64,000 nucleotides of DNA from positions 124,001 to 188,000 of the forward strand of contig JAHDHX010000001.1 of the NCBI GenBank assembly GCA_020631075.1, read 5' to 3'. The notes below the pieces were generated by a model. That model worked only from the letters and a program-made list of their open reading frames with translations. It was not told the origin of the DNA and made no database searches. The stretch is from Candidatus Altimarinota bacterium. Lineage in GTDB: Bacteria > Patescibacteriota > Gracilibacteria > UBA4473. A program made the position numbers and the translations under genes. Below, piece by piece: positions 15,771 through 24,686 of this stretch; position 1 is the first letter of the stretch; the number at the start of each line of letters is the position of its first letter.

Positions 15771-15814
15771 GATTTCATGAAATCATCATTTTACTTAATT
15801 CCTTAGTGTAAAAT
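15771..15814. promoter_or_regulatory. Palindrome and inverted repeat before the secreted-protein gene
   Basis: GATTTCATGAAATC (15771-15784) is a perfect 14-bp palindrome. Four bases later ATTTTAC (15788) and GTAAAAT (15808-15814) form an inverted repeat that ends on the base before the ATG. The surrounding 150 bases are AT-rich, unlike the neighbouring genes. These are likely operator sites or a start-codon-proximal hairpin. Confidence 0.5.
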
Positions 15815-17407
15815 ATGCGTACAGCTGTTTCTACTGCCTTGGCAGTTGCTTTCCTTGGCTTAACGTCTGGTGACGTTGCCGCCCACCACCAGTCATATGG
15901 TGTTGGTGCTGAGTATTATCCTTACGATTTGATCATTACTAATGGTCAAGCGGTGGGATACTACGATTTCAATGGCATGGCTCGATACTTTGATGGTCGG
16001 TCGGTGACTGGGAGTACGCAGCTGAATGCGGGGTCTGAGTCAGTCCGAATAGGGGCGACGGTCAATTATGGTACGGTTTCGCCAGAAGCTGTGCAGCTGC
16101 AGGGAGGGGCGGCGACTGCCAATGTGACCATGCGTGGTAACTTTAACTATGTGAATGGTGGTGAAGCGCAAATGAACTTCAGTGGTGGGAACGTGGTGGT
16201 AAATGAGACGATGTCTCAGTTTACTGTGCCGACCCTGTATGGTGAAGATCAAGTGATCGATGTTGTCTTGGACGATATTGTCGGCGAACAGTTGGTGCTC
16301 GATATTCCTTCTCGGACTATTGATCTGCAACAGCAAGTTGTGAACGTGGATATTCCTGATCAGTTCATTGAAGGGTTGAATCTAAACCTTAAGGTTGATG
16401 ATGTTTTTGAGCCACAAAAAACTATCACGGTGACGACGCCTGATGTGGTCCTGCCCACGCAAGAGTACGTCTTGCAGATGCCAAACATTGAGCTGGAAAA
16501 GGAATTTTACACCATTGACATCCCTGGAGTGACAGCCCCCCAACAAGTCGTTGAAATTAATGGTCCTGACTTTGTGATGCCGAACACTTTGGTGCGAGTG
16601 CGAGAACCAAACGTGAGAATGCCGGCACCAATTGTGCGGATGGGGGACATTAATGTGAATAATCCTGATGCGCTGGTGAATGTTAAAGTACCGAACATTA
16701 CTGTCGGCGATCACCGCATTAATGTTCAGGGACCTGATGTTCACTTTACTGACCCGAACATTGAACTAAACCAAGGGAAAATATTTAGACCAGATGCGAA
16801 CATAGTCCTGTTGCCTGGGACTGTCACGGCTCCGAGCCCCAGCATTACGGTGAATCAGGGAGACTTTGTTGTGCCTGATACGATTGTGCAATTTAACGAA
16901 GGGCGGGTGATCCAAAACAGTGCTACGGTTGATACAACGCCGGGGAGCTTTAGCCAAGAGGCGATTTCGTTTGCGGAAGGGGCTGTCAATGTCAGAGAAG
17001 GGCAAGGACAGGTCAACATGGGGGAAATCGTGGTCACGGGAGGACAGGAGTCAGTGACGGTGGGCCAAGCGAATGTGCTGCTGACTGAAGGACAATTAGT
17101 CCAAGGTCAGGGGGTGCAGCTGGTTTCTGTGCCAGCGGGTTCGATCAGCAACACTTCGCAAGTGATTGTGATAGATGACGTGCAATTGCTGGGTGGTGGG
17201 CAGCAAAACATTGTCGTGAATGAAACGCGAAACGTAGTCACAAACCAAGCAGCGGAGGTAAACGTAGGGGGTGAATCGTTTGTGATCATTGAAGGTGGAG
17301 TCGATGGAATGGGCTCGATCGTCAATCAAGGTGGTGTCCACACTCACGCAGATGGTGTGACCCACAATCACGCTTACAACATCACGGATGCGTACATGGC
17401 GAACTAA
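15815..17407 (+). CDS. Secreted beta-repeat protein with His-rich C-terminus
   Basis: A 530-residue protein with a signal peptide (about 1-23, cleavage near DVAA-HH). The mature part has no cysteine and no membrane helix. Residues 130-370 carry short irregular repeats of alternating V/I with conserved P, D and N (VNVKVPNITVGDHRINVQGPD), typical of an extended beta structure or fibre. The last 30 residues include HTHADGVTHNHAYN, a likely metal-binding patch. Base composition is more AT-rich than the neighbours. No family is recognised. A surface fibre, adhesin or S-layer-like role is plausible but unproven. A strong terminator follows. Confidence 0.78.
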   Translation: MRTAVSTALAVAFLGLTSGDVAAHHQSYGVGAEYYPYDLIITNGQAVGYYDFNGMARYFDGRSVTGSTQLNAGSESVRIGATVNYGTVSPEAVQLQGGAATANVTMRGNFNYVNGGEAQMNFSGGNVVVNETMSQFTVPTLYGEDQVIDVVLDDIVGEQLVLDIPSRTIDLQQQVVNVDIPDQFIEGLNLNLKVDDVFEPQKTITVTTPDVVLPTQEYVLQMPNIELEKEFYTIDIPGVTAPQQVVEINGPDFVMPNTLVRVREPNVRMPAPIVRMGDINVNNPDALVNVKVPNITVGDHRINVQGPDVHFTDPNIELNQGKIFRPDANIVLLPGTVTAPSPSITVNQGDFVVPDTIVQFNEGRVIQNSATVDTTPGSFSQEAISFAEGAVNVREGQGQVNMGEIVVTGGQESVTVGQANVLLTEGQLVQGQGVQLVSVPAGSISNTSQVIVIDDVQLLGGGQQNIVVNETRNVVTNQAAEVNVGGESFVIIEGGVDGMGSIVNQGGVHTHADGVTHNHAYNITDAYMAN

Positions 17408-17434
17408 AAGCCTGTGAAAACCGTTTCAGTAAGT

Positions 17435-17470
17435 AGACCTCTCATCCTGTGGATGGGGGGTCTTTTTTTT
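17435..17470 (+). terminator. Terminator after the secreted-protein gene
   Basis: AGACCTCTCATCC and GGATGGGGGGTCT form a 13-bp stem with G-T pairs and a 3-base loop, followed by eight T. Confidence 0.9.
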
Positions 17471-17530
17471 GTTTGCTTGGTTCTGACCCTCGACCCAAAA
17501 GGAATGTCTGTGGTGTGGGGGAGGGTGGGT

Positions 17531-18463
17531 TTATCTGTGCTGGGTGACGGCTCGCCAGCAGACAAAGGGGAGGATGAGGTTGAGCGGGCCCCACAGGAGG
17601 AGGTGGAGCAAGGTGTCTGTGAAAGAGACGCTTAACGAAATGAAATCGGAGTATTGGGCGTCGGCCCAGGGGAAGACGAGGAAAAGGCTGAGGCCGAGAT
17701 AGGTGAGGTAGGTGAGCTCCAACAAAAGCAGCAGGGGGATGATGACCCCGAGGCGGGGGCGGAAGTGTTGCCAGACGGTGCGGATGATCTGTCGGGGGGG
17801 AGTGCTGGCCGGCAGGGTGACGAGCGCCGGCACCCACAGCCGCAGCGGCGCGAGAACGGCGCGAAGCAAAAAGTAGAGCAGGAGGGTGGCGAGGCCGAGG
17901 AGCAAGATGTGCTGGGAGGAGAGCTGGTGCGAGAGCTCTGCGGTGAGGGGGTCAAAGGTGATGAGGTCACGCTGGTGGAGCGTGAAGAGGCCGCCGCCCA
18001 TAAGCGCCATGAAGACCAGGGCGGGAAGGAGGCTGAACAGGAGCTGGGCACCGAGGAGCCACCCGTAGCGGCGGAGGTAGGCCGCTGACTGGCCCCAAAA
18101 CAGTGACCACCAGCTGTCAGACTGGCCGTGGGAGCGGGCACGGAGCAACAGGTGCTGGGTGAGGAGGCAGTGCCAGCGGAGGAGCTCGACGCTGAGAAAC
18201 AAGGCCAAGAGGCCCCCGCCTGCGATGAACCAGACGGAGGGGGGGACGTAGCCGCCGTTTTGCACGCTGACGGCGAGGGTGCCGAGGCCGATCTTGGACT
18301 CTAGGGAGACAAAGAGGGTCACGCCCCAAGCCAAAAACAGCAGCATGGTCACCAGTGACTGGAAAATTGTCAGGGAGGCTAGACTGCGGAAACTGCGCGT
18401 AAACAAAGTGCCCACCTGTGCGAGGCAGACACTGAGGAAGTCGGGCTGGGGGGGCTGCGCCAT
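17531..18463 (-). CDS. Polytopic membrane protein of unknown function
   Basis: A 310-residue protein with about six hydrophobic helices, broadly like the DUF975 or glycerophosphodiesterase-membrane-domain layout, but no diagnostic motif is visible. It starts 3 bases after the L31 stop, so it is probably the last gene of the minus-strand cluster that begins with the UvrD-like helicase or the FecR-like gene. It is convergent with the secreted-protein gene. Confidence 0.6.
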   Translation of the reverse strand: MAQPPQPDFLSVCLAQVGTLFTRSFRSLASLTIFQSLVTMLLFLAWGVTLFVSLESKIGLGTLAVSVQNGGYVPPSVWFIAGGGLLALFLSVELLRWHCLLTQHLLLRARSHGQSDSWWSLFWGQSAAYLRRYGWLLGAQLLFSLLPALVFMALMGGGLFTLHQRDLITFDPLTAELSHQLSSQHILLLGLATLLLYFLLRAVLAPLRLWVPALVTLPASTPPRQIIRTVWQHFRPRLGVIIPLLLLLELTYLTYLGLSLFLVFPWADAQYSDFISLSVSFTDTLLHLLLWGPLNLILPFVCWRAVTQHR

Positions 18464-18466
18464 GGC

Positions 18467-18718
18467 TTACTTCTTGCCGATCTTGGCCATGCGGGCGCGG
18501 AATTTCTCGACTCGGCCAGAGGTGTCGACGAGGCTTTGCTTGCCCGTGAAGAACGGGTGGCTGGCACTGGAAACATCCAAGCGGATGACGTAGTACTTCT
18601 CGCCGTCGATTTCTTCGACTTCCTCAGAAGTGAGGGTTGACCACATCTTGAAGTCGGTGTTGGCGTTGGCGTCACGGAAGATGACGCGGTGTGATTGCGG
18701 GTGAGTATCAGTTTTCAT
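18467..18718 (-). CDS. rpmE2: 50S ribosomal protein L31, type B
   Basis: An 83-residue protein starting MKTDTHPQSHRVIFRD and containing SSASHPFFTGKQ and DTSGRVEKFRAR, all characteristic of L31. It lacks the CxxC zinc motifs of the zinc-binding form, so it is the type B (zinc-independent) paralogue. ATG 18718 is chosen by homology; the 23 upstream codons in the track are not conserved. It lies between the FecR-like gene and a membrane protein, an unusual place for a ribosomal gene. Confidence 0.92.
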   Translation of the reverse strand: MKTDTHPQSHRVIFRDANANTDFKMWSTLTSEEVEEIDGEKYYVIRLDVSSASHPFFTGKQSLVDTSGRVEKFRARMAKIGKK

Positions 18719-18832
18719 GAGCCCAGGTAGCTGCAAATGATAATCAAAAAAGTACGTGCAAAGTAGAGGCTGTGAGCGGGATGTCAAATGAGACGGCTGG
18801 GATTCGTCAAATGTGTGAGTGTAGGGGTGTGG

Positions 18833-21109
18833 TCACTCTGTGAGAGTGTTTTCGTTGAGGAGGGTTTGGAACTTGTCGTCGAAGCGGCTGAGTGGCCAGC
18901 GTTGGCGGTGGGCTTCGATGAGCTGGGGGCCGACCTGGGCGGTGAGGTCGGTGAGGAGCTGGCGGTCGGGCTGGTACCGAAAACTAACAGGTATGCCCTG
19001 GGCCCAAAGAGCGTCGGTGACTTGGAAGGCTTTGCCCTCGGGGTCGAGGAGGGTGACTTGCTCCAAGGTGATGGTGAGACTGGTGCTGGCGGCGAGCTCG
19101 GCTTGGGCGACTTTGCGCTGGAGTATGGCTTCGCGGGAGGTCTGGGTGAGGAAGTCGCGGGCGAGGAGGTTTCTTTCTGGGGTGGGGGCTGGGTCTGCGG
19201 GGGTGAGGCGGTCGAGCCAAGCACCGAGCAGGTCGAGGGGGAGGTCGCTGGTGCTGGTCTCACCCACGCGGATGAACGTGAGGCGGGGGCTGCCAGCGGT
19301 GTAAGACACGGCGGCGGGCAGAGAGAGAGGGGAGTAGGTGCCTTCCCAGCGGATGAGTGGGGGGGTGACGGTGGTGATGGTCTGGGGTGGGGTGTCGCCG
19401 AGACGCAGCCCAGTGGCTGACAGGAGCTGGGTGAGGGTGTCGGCTGTCAGCGGGTAGGGAGATGGTGCGTCGGGGGTGTCAGGTGTGGTGGCGCTGGGTG
19501 TGGCAGTGGACTGCAGGGCGGCGAGGGAGGCTTCGAGGGCTTGCTGGTCGGCTTTGGCTTGCTGGATGGCTTCGATGTCGGCTTTGGTGAGGCCGCTACT
19601 CCCGACGAGGTCGATGAAGGCGATGGTCTCGCGTTCGTCGTCATTAAAGATGGTGCGGCCGAGTTGGGACTCTATGGTGCTGATCTCGAGCTGGTCGTAG
19701 AGGCTGAGGAGCTCACGCGAGAGGGTGATGTTGCTCTCACGCTGGAGGAGGAGTTTGAGGAGGTAGAGGATGCTGCGGGCGTTTTCTAGCCGGTGTTCGT
19801 CTTGCAGGGCGGGGGTGGGGGCGAGGGCGGTGACTTCGGCGGTGACGAGCTGGCGGTAGAGCCCCGTGAGCGTGGGGGTGATGAGCTGGGGGTCGCTGGT
19901 CAGTAGCCAGCTGAGCTGGCGGCGGGTGTGGGTGAGCTGCGCGGGGGTGAAGGCCTCACTGCCGGTGGGGGTGGAAAAAATGTCGGTGAGGGCGTGCTCC
20001 AACAAGGCGCTGGTGCGGGCGGTCTGGCCGTTGGCCCACTGGGCCTGGGCGAGGCGGAGCACCTGCTGCGTGCGGTCGGGCAGGGTGGGGTGCTGGGAAA
20101 GCAGTGACAGCTGGAGCCACGAAAAGTTGTCGGTGGTGGGGGCTTGGGTGCGCTGGGCGATGGTTTCGGACTGGTGGTAGAGTTGCCAGTCTGACTGGAG
20201 GTCGAGCGAGTCGAGGGCGGCGAGAAAGGCGGGGGACTGCCACTGGGTGAGGGTCTGCTGCGGGGGCTGCGCCAAAGGGGAGCGGTTGACCCGTGTGCTG
20301 GCGGTGGTGAGGTCGTGGACGCCTTGCTGGAGATGGGCGGTGGCGGGGTGGTCGTGTGGCTGGGCGAGGAAGAGGCCGCCCCACACTGGTAGGTCAACCC
20401 CCCACGGGGACTGGAACTGGCGGAAGCGGTCGAGGAGGCTGAGGGAGAATTGTTCCCACTGGGTGAGCCACGAGAGTCGCTGGGGGGTGGTGTCGGTGAC
20501 TTGCGTGTGCAGATCTGTCCAGCCTTCGGGGAGGGTTTTGCTCTTGGTCGAGAGGGGGGTGAGGGCGTACTCTTTGCTGAGTTTGGAGTAGTAGACGCCT
20601 TCGGTGGCGAGGAGTGAGAGAGCGTAGTCGGGGAACTGGGTGTGGCTCTGTGGGGGGAGGGTGAGCGGGGTGGTGCCGTTGCTGGTGAGGGAGAGGGTGA
20701 CCTGACCACTGAGTGGGGTGAGGTGGGTGCGGGGGGGCTGGTCGCCTTGGGCGGGGAGACGCCAGATGATGGCGCTGTGGTGAACGGTGACCTGGGCGGG
20801 GCCGACCGTCAGGGTGGCGGGGTGGTCCGAAAATGGGGCGAACAGATAGAGCCCGCCGCTGGTGAGGGTGAAGTGGTTTGTGTCTGGGGTGTGGGTGAAC
20901 TGGGCCGAGGGCGACGACAAGGCGAAGAGGGTGGGCGACGGGTGCTGCGCGGAACTGGGGCGGTGGAGCAGGGTGGTGCGGAGCTGGGTGAAGTCGGCCT
21001 GGGCCTGCCAGCTGCTGAACTGGCCGTAGAGCGTGACCCCTGCCAGCAGGCAGCTGATCGTCAGGGCGACGACCCAGCGGAGGCTGGTGGGGATTTCGCG
21101 GAGTTTCAT
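18833..21109 (-). CDS. Single-pass membrane protein with FecR-like domain
   Basis: A 758-residue protein with a short cytoplasmic N-terminus, one membrane helix (about 11-29) and a large exterior part. Residues 60-145 (GGLYLFAPFSDHPATLTVG..., LTPLSGQVTLSL) resemble a FecR-type beta domain. A long helical middle follows, with an acidic patch GRTIFNDDERE around residue 505 and a coiled segment, then a C-terminal domain. FecR proteins pass signals to sigma factors; no sigma gene is visible here, so the role is open. An extended -10 lies 7 bases before the ATG and is shared almost exactly with the operon at 34756. Confidence 0.6.
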   Translation of the reverse strand: MKLREIPTSLRWVVALTISCLLAGVTLYGQFSSWQAQADFTQLRTTLLHRPSSAQHPSPTLFALSSPSAQFTHTPDTNHFTLTSGGLYLFAPFSDHPATLTVGPAQVTVHHSAIIWRLPAQGDQPPRTHLTPLSGQVTLSLTSNGTTPLTLPPQSHTQFPDYALSLLATEGVYYSKLSKEYALTPLSTKSKTLPEGWTDLHTQVTDTTPQRLSWLTQWEQFSLSLLDRFRQFQSPWGVDLPVWGGLFLAQPHDHPATAHLQQGVHDLTTASTRVNRSPLAQPPQQTLTQWQSPAFLAALDSLDLQSDWQLYHQSETIAQRTQAPTTDNFSWLQLSLLSQHPTLPDRTQQVLRLAQAQWANGQTARTSALLEHALTDIFSTPTGSEAFTPAQLTHTRRQLSWLLTSDPQLITPTLTGLYRQLVTAEVTALAPTPALQDEHRLENARSILYLLKLLLQRESNITLSRELLSLYDQLEISTIESQLGRTIFNDDERETIAFIDLVGSSGLTKADIEAIQQAKADQQALEASLAALQSTATPSATTPDTPDAPSPYPLTADTLTQLLSATGLRLGDTPPQTITTVTPPLIRWEGTYSPLSLPAAVSYTAGSPRLTFIRVGETSTSDLPLDLLGAWLDRLTPADPAPTPERNLLARDFLTQTSREAILQRKVAQAELAASTSLTITLEQVTLLDPEGKAFQVTDALWAQGIPVSFRYQPDRQLLTDLTAQVGPQLIEAHRQRWPLSRFDDKFQTLLNENTLTE

Positions 21110-21116
21110 TCACGCG

Positions 21117-21137
21117 AGTATACCACAAAGTGGGGGC
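21117..21137 (-). promoter_or_regulatory. Extended -10 promoter/operator of the FecR-like gene
   Basis: Read on the minus strand: GCCCCCACTTTGTGGTATACT. It contains the extended -10 TGG-TATACT and the inverted repeat CCAC-TTT-GTGG. It ends 7 bases before the ATG. The element at 34763-34783 is identical except for one base. Confidence 0.65.
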
Positions 21138-21664
21138 TAGCGCACGTAGACAAAGATGATCGCGCGGCCGTGCCGATGGGTGGCGGTGGGGGGGACGCTC
21201 CCCAGCGGAAAGCCGTGGGAAATGAGCCGTGTGCCCGGGTGGAGGGTGGGCCAAATCTCGTTGGCGATGCGGTGCATTAGCCCTGGGAAGAGGTAGCAAA
21301 ATATAACCGTACGGTCGCGCCAGTCGTGCATGAAGAGGTCGCCGTGGATGAACCGTGCCGGCACCCCCCACCAACGCGCCCGCGCGCGGGCCCAGGCGAT
21401 GACTGGCCAGTAGATGTCAACCCCGACGGCGTCGGCGCACTGGCGGGCGGCCCGCAGGGTGATGGCGCCGTGGCCACAACCGAGGTCGACGCAGCGGTCG
21501 GTGGGTTGGAGCTGGGCGTGGGTGAGGAGGGCGTCGGCGATGGGGCCGTCGGTGGGGATGAACGGGGCGCCGTGCCGCCAAAACGACCAGACGGCCCAGC
21601 TGAGCAGCACGACCAAGGTGCCGAGCACGAGCGCGAACAGAAGCAGAAAAAAGGTGGAGAGCAT
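21137..21664 (-). CDS. Membrane-anchored SAM methyltransferase, FAM173-like
   Basis: A 175-residue protein with an N-terminal membrane helix (about 3-28), then PFIPTDGPIADALL and the SAM-binding motif I CVDLGCGHGAITLRAA, followed by GVDIYWPV, HGDLFMHDW and a C-terminal LISHGFPLGS. The order anchor, short linker and small class I methyltransferase matches the FAM173 (ATPSC-KMT) family, which trimethylates lysine in ATP synthase subunit c in mitochondria. Prokaryotic substrates are mostly unknown. It lies 18 bases after the helicase stop. Confidence 0.75.
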   Translation of the reverse strand: MLSTFFLLLFALVLGTLVVLLSWAVWSFWRHGAPFIPTDGPIADALLTHAQLQPTDRCVDLGCGHGAITLRAARQCADAVGVDIYWPVIAWARARARWWGVPARFIHGDLFMHDWRDRTVIFCYLFPGLMHRIANEIWPTLHPGTRLISHGFPLGSVPPTATHRHGRAIIFVYVR

Positions 21665-21682
21665 GGCTGGGGGAGGGGGGAG

Positions 21683-24682
21683 TTAGGCGTGTTGGTCGTC
21701 GAACTGTTGCCAGTAGATGACTTCATCGCGCTGGCGGTAGTCGACGGTCTGTGGGTCTATAACAGGGAAGTCAAGGGTGAGAAGCTGCTGGTGCGCGGTG
21801 GTGAGCTGGGTGGTGAGGGCGGCGAGCTGCTCGGGGCTGGGGGTGAAGGTGGGGGCTTTGAATTGTCCGTTGTCGCCCGCTTGCAGGAACTGCAGCCCGC
21901 AGGCGACAGGGGTGAGCTGGAGCTGGGGGGAGGCGGTGACGAGGGCGTGGTACATCACTAACTGATCTTGATAGTTGGAGAGGGATTTCGGTTTGGAGGA
22001 TTTGTAGTCGATGAGGGTGGCGGCGCGGGTGCCATCGGGCAATGGTTCGCCTAAGATAATCTGGTCGATCTTGCCCGTGACGGGGACTTCACCGATGGTG
22101 GGGGCGTAGGGGCGGAGGTTGACTTCTTGCAGGGTGTTGGCCTGGCCGAATGTGTGGGCGTGGGCTTCGAAATAGTGGGTCAAAATGTGGTGACCTTGCT
22201 CAGAACTCAAGCGGTGGTCGGCGGGGGAGAGATTGGGTTCGCGCTGGAGGTGCTCGTCGAAGTATTGCTGGAGCTGGGGGAGGGTTTGGACTTCGCCGGT
22301 GGTGTTGAAGTGGTCGAAGAACTTTTCGAGTGCGGTGTGGAGGGCGGAACCGAGCGCGAGGGAGGGATTAGTTCGCTGGGGGACGCGGAGGAGGTGCTTC
22401 CATTTGACCTTGAGCGGGCAGAGCAGCCAGTCACGCAGGGCGGTGTAGGACCAGCGGAAGTGGGTGAGCCGGTCGAGCAGCAGGGCGTGGGTGGTGGCGG
22501 AGTCGGACGCGGGGCGCTGGCTGGGGAGGAGGGGGGTGATGTCAAAGCTGGAGGGAGGAGTGTCAGCGGTGTCGGGGTCGGGCCAGAGGTCGGAGTCTAA
22601 CTCATGCCAATGTGGGGAGGTGCTGACGGTCTTGCCGTCGGGGAGGGTGTGGGTGGTGCTGAGGTGGAGCTGGGCCCGGGCGCGGGTGAGCGCGACAAAC
22701 AGCAGGCGGCGTTCTTCCTCCAGTGAGTCGGGGTGCTGGGTCTGGGGCATATAAATTTTCTGTTTGTTTTCACTCTTAGGCCATGTGCGTGCGGTGAGCT
22801 GGGGGACGAAGACGGCTTCGTATTCGAGGCCTTTGGCGCGGTGGGTGGTGAGGATCTGGACGGCGTCGGGGCGGCCGCCTGTCAGTGGTGGCAAGATGGG
22901 GGTGTGGGTGTCGGTGTGCAGTTTGAGGCGCTCTATAACAGCGGGGGTGTCAGTGAGGCGGCTGTCGGTGACCCACTGCTGCAGGGTCTGCAGGGCGAGG
23001 AGGTCGACCCAGCGGTCGGGGTTTTCGGGGCGGAGGACGTATTCCAACAGGCCTGACTGGTGCAGGAGATGCTCGACCACGCCGCTGGGGCCCAGATGCC
23101 GTGAGTCGCTGGCGGTACGCACCAAGGTGGTAAAGCTGTGGGCGAGTGTGTCGGGGAGGTCGAGCTGATCTGTCAGAAACTGGTCGATGAGGGTTTGGCT
23201 CCGCCGTCGCTGGCGGCTGAGTGCATAGACGGCCGCCGGGTCGTGCCCCCACCACGGGGCCAGGAGGGATTCGATGAGGAGGACGTCGGTGTGGGTGGGG
23301 GACTGGCCCGTGGGGATGACGTGAGCCCAGAGGTCAAGTAGCTGCACCAGCGCGCGCACAACGGGGCGCTGGAGGATGTCGGTGCGTTGGCGGTTGCTGA
23401 CGGGGATGCCCAAGCGGCTGAGCGACTGGGCGAAGAAGTTGCAGTGGCGGTTTATGCGGCAAAGGAGGGCGACCTCGCCCGCGGGGATGCCCGCGGAGAG
23501 GAGCTGCTGGATGGTGTGGCCGATGGCGACGGCTTCCTCCATGGGGGTTTCGTAGGTGTGGCGGGTGAGGGCGAGCCGATTGTCGGTGACGGGGCCCGCG
23601 GCGGTGAGAGCTTTGCTGGGGTCGAGGCGTTGGGCGTTGTGCCGAACGAGCTGGTAGGAGAGGTCGAGGATGTGCTGGTGGCTGCGGTAGTTTTGCTTCA
23701 GTGAAATGCTGGTGGCGCTGGGGAAGCGGGTGGTGAAGTCGAGGATGTTTTGCAGGGAGGCGCCCTGAAACCGATAGATGGCTTGGTCGTCGTCGCCCAC
23801 GACCATGAGGTTGGGGGATTCCCAGTAGTCGGTGAGGTGCCAGAGGATTTGGTTTTGGCTGCCGTTGGTGTCTTGGTATTCATCAACCATGATGTACTGG
23901 AATCGCTCTTGCAGGTCGGACTTGACGATGGGGTGGGTGGCGAGGACGTGGTTGACCCAGTGGATCATGTCGTCGAAGTCGTGGAGCTGCTGCTGGGCGG
24001 TGAGGGTTTCGAGGTGTTGCCAGACGGTGAGACACTCGAGCGTGCGGGCGAGTTTTTCTGTGTGTTTTTTGCGTTCGGCTGGTTTTTCGTCACCGGCTTG
24101 GTGCTCTTTTTGTTTACGTTTGTAGAAATTGCTGGGGTTGGCTTGGAAATCGGCTTCGGCGGCCCGGGTGATGTGCTGGCGGGCTTGGTCGGGGGTGAAG
24201 CCTTCGCGTTTGAGAGCGGAGAGCCAGCTGAAAAATGACCGCTGCCACAGATAGGGGTCGCCAAACGGGCGGAGGGGAGACTGGGCGGAGAGGGTGTCGA
24301 TGATCTGGCGGTAGAACAACGTGCGGTCGAGGTCGCTGGCGATCTGCCGTGGGCCACGGAGGGGCCAGAACTCTTCGGGGTACTCGGCCATGACCCAGTC
24401 GCAGAAGCTGTGGAAGGTGCGGATCATCACCCGATGGGCGGCGGGGCCGACGTGACGCGCGAGGCGCTGGCGCATGGCGACGGCGCCTGCGTCGGTGTAG
24501 GTGAGGCAGAGGATCTCTGTCGGGAGGGTGTCGGTGGATTGCAAAAGGTGGACGATGCGGGCCGTCAGCAGGTGGGTCTTGCCTGTGCCTGGGCCAGCGA
24601 CCACCATGACGGGGCCTTGGGTGGTTTCGACGGCGAGGCGTTGCTGGGGGTTGAGTTGACTCAAGATGTCTTTAGACTCCAT
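21683..24682 (-). CDS. UvrD/Rep-type helicase fused to a PD-(D/E)XK nuclease
   Basis: A 999-residue protein. SF1A helicase motifs appear in order: Q motif LNPQQRLAV, Walker A AGPGTGKT, VDEYQDTN (Walker B), GDDDQAIYRFQGA, QNYRS, THRAKGLEYEAVF and ALTRARAQL. The C-terminal 250 residues form a RecB-like nuclease, with GKIDQI and the core IDYKSSKPKS. The four-cysteine iron-sulfur cluster of AddB/Cas4 is not visible. CPR genomes generally use such helicase-nucleases in DNA repair. The start codon lies one base from the first possible start of the divergent DUF192 gene. Confidence 0.9.
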   Translation of the reverse strand: MESKDILSQLNPQQRLAVETTQGPVMVVAGPGTGKTHLLTARIVHLLQSTDTLPTEILCLTYTDAGAVAMRQRLARHVGPAAHRVMIRTFHSFCDWVMAEYPEEFWPLRGPRQIASDLDRTLFYRQIIDTLSAQSPLRPFGDPYLWQRSFFSWLSALKREGFTPDQARQHITRAAEADFQANPSNFYKRKQKEHQAGDEKPAERKKHTEKLARTLECLTVWQHLETLTAQQQLHDFDDMIHWVNHVLATHPIVKSDLQERFQYIMVDEYQDTNGSQNQILWHLTDYWESPNLMVVGDDDQAIYRFQGASLQNILDFTTRFPSATSISLKQNYRSHQHILDLSYQLVRHNAQRLDPSKALTAAGPVTDNRLALTRHTYETPMEEAVAIGHTIQQLLSAGIPAGEVALLCRINRHCNFFAQSLSRLGIPVSNRQRTDILQRPVVRALVQLLDLWAHVIPTGQSPTHTDVLLIESLLAPWWGHDPAAVYALSRQRRRSQTLIDQFLTDQLDLPDTLAHSFTTLVRTASDSRHLGPSGVVEHLLHQSGLLEYVLRPENPDRWVDLLALQTLQQWVTDSRLTDTPAVIERLKLHTDTHTPILPPLTGGRPDAVQILTTHRAKGLEYEAVFVPQLTARTWPKSENKQKIYMPQTQHPDSLEEERRLLFVALTRARAQLHLSTTHTLPDGKTVSTSPHWHELDSDLWPDPDTADTPPSSFDITPLLPSQRPASDSATTHALLLDRLTHFRWSYTALRDWLLCPLKVKWKHLLRVPQRTNPSLALGSALHTALEKFFDHFNTTGEVQTLPQLQQYFDEHLQREPNLSPADHRLSSEQGHHILTHYFEAHAHTFGQANTLQEVNLRPYAPTIGEVPVTGKIDQIILGEPLPDGTRAATLIDYKSSKPKSLSNYQDQLVMYHALVTASPQLQLTPVACGLQFLQAGDNGQFKAPTFTPSPEQLAALTTQLTTAHQQLLTLDFPVIDPQTVDYRQRDEVIYWQQFDDQHA
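24651..24678 (+). promoter_or_regulatory. Promoter of the DUF192 gene
   Basis: TTGAGT, 16 bases, TAGACT, all inside the start of the divergent helicase gene. The -10 ends 8 bases before ATG 24687. Confidence 0.45.
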
Positions 24683-24686
24683 AATG

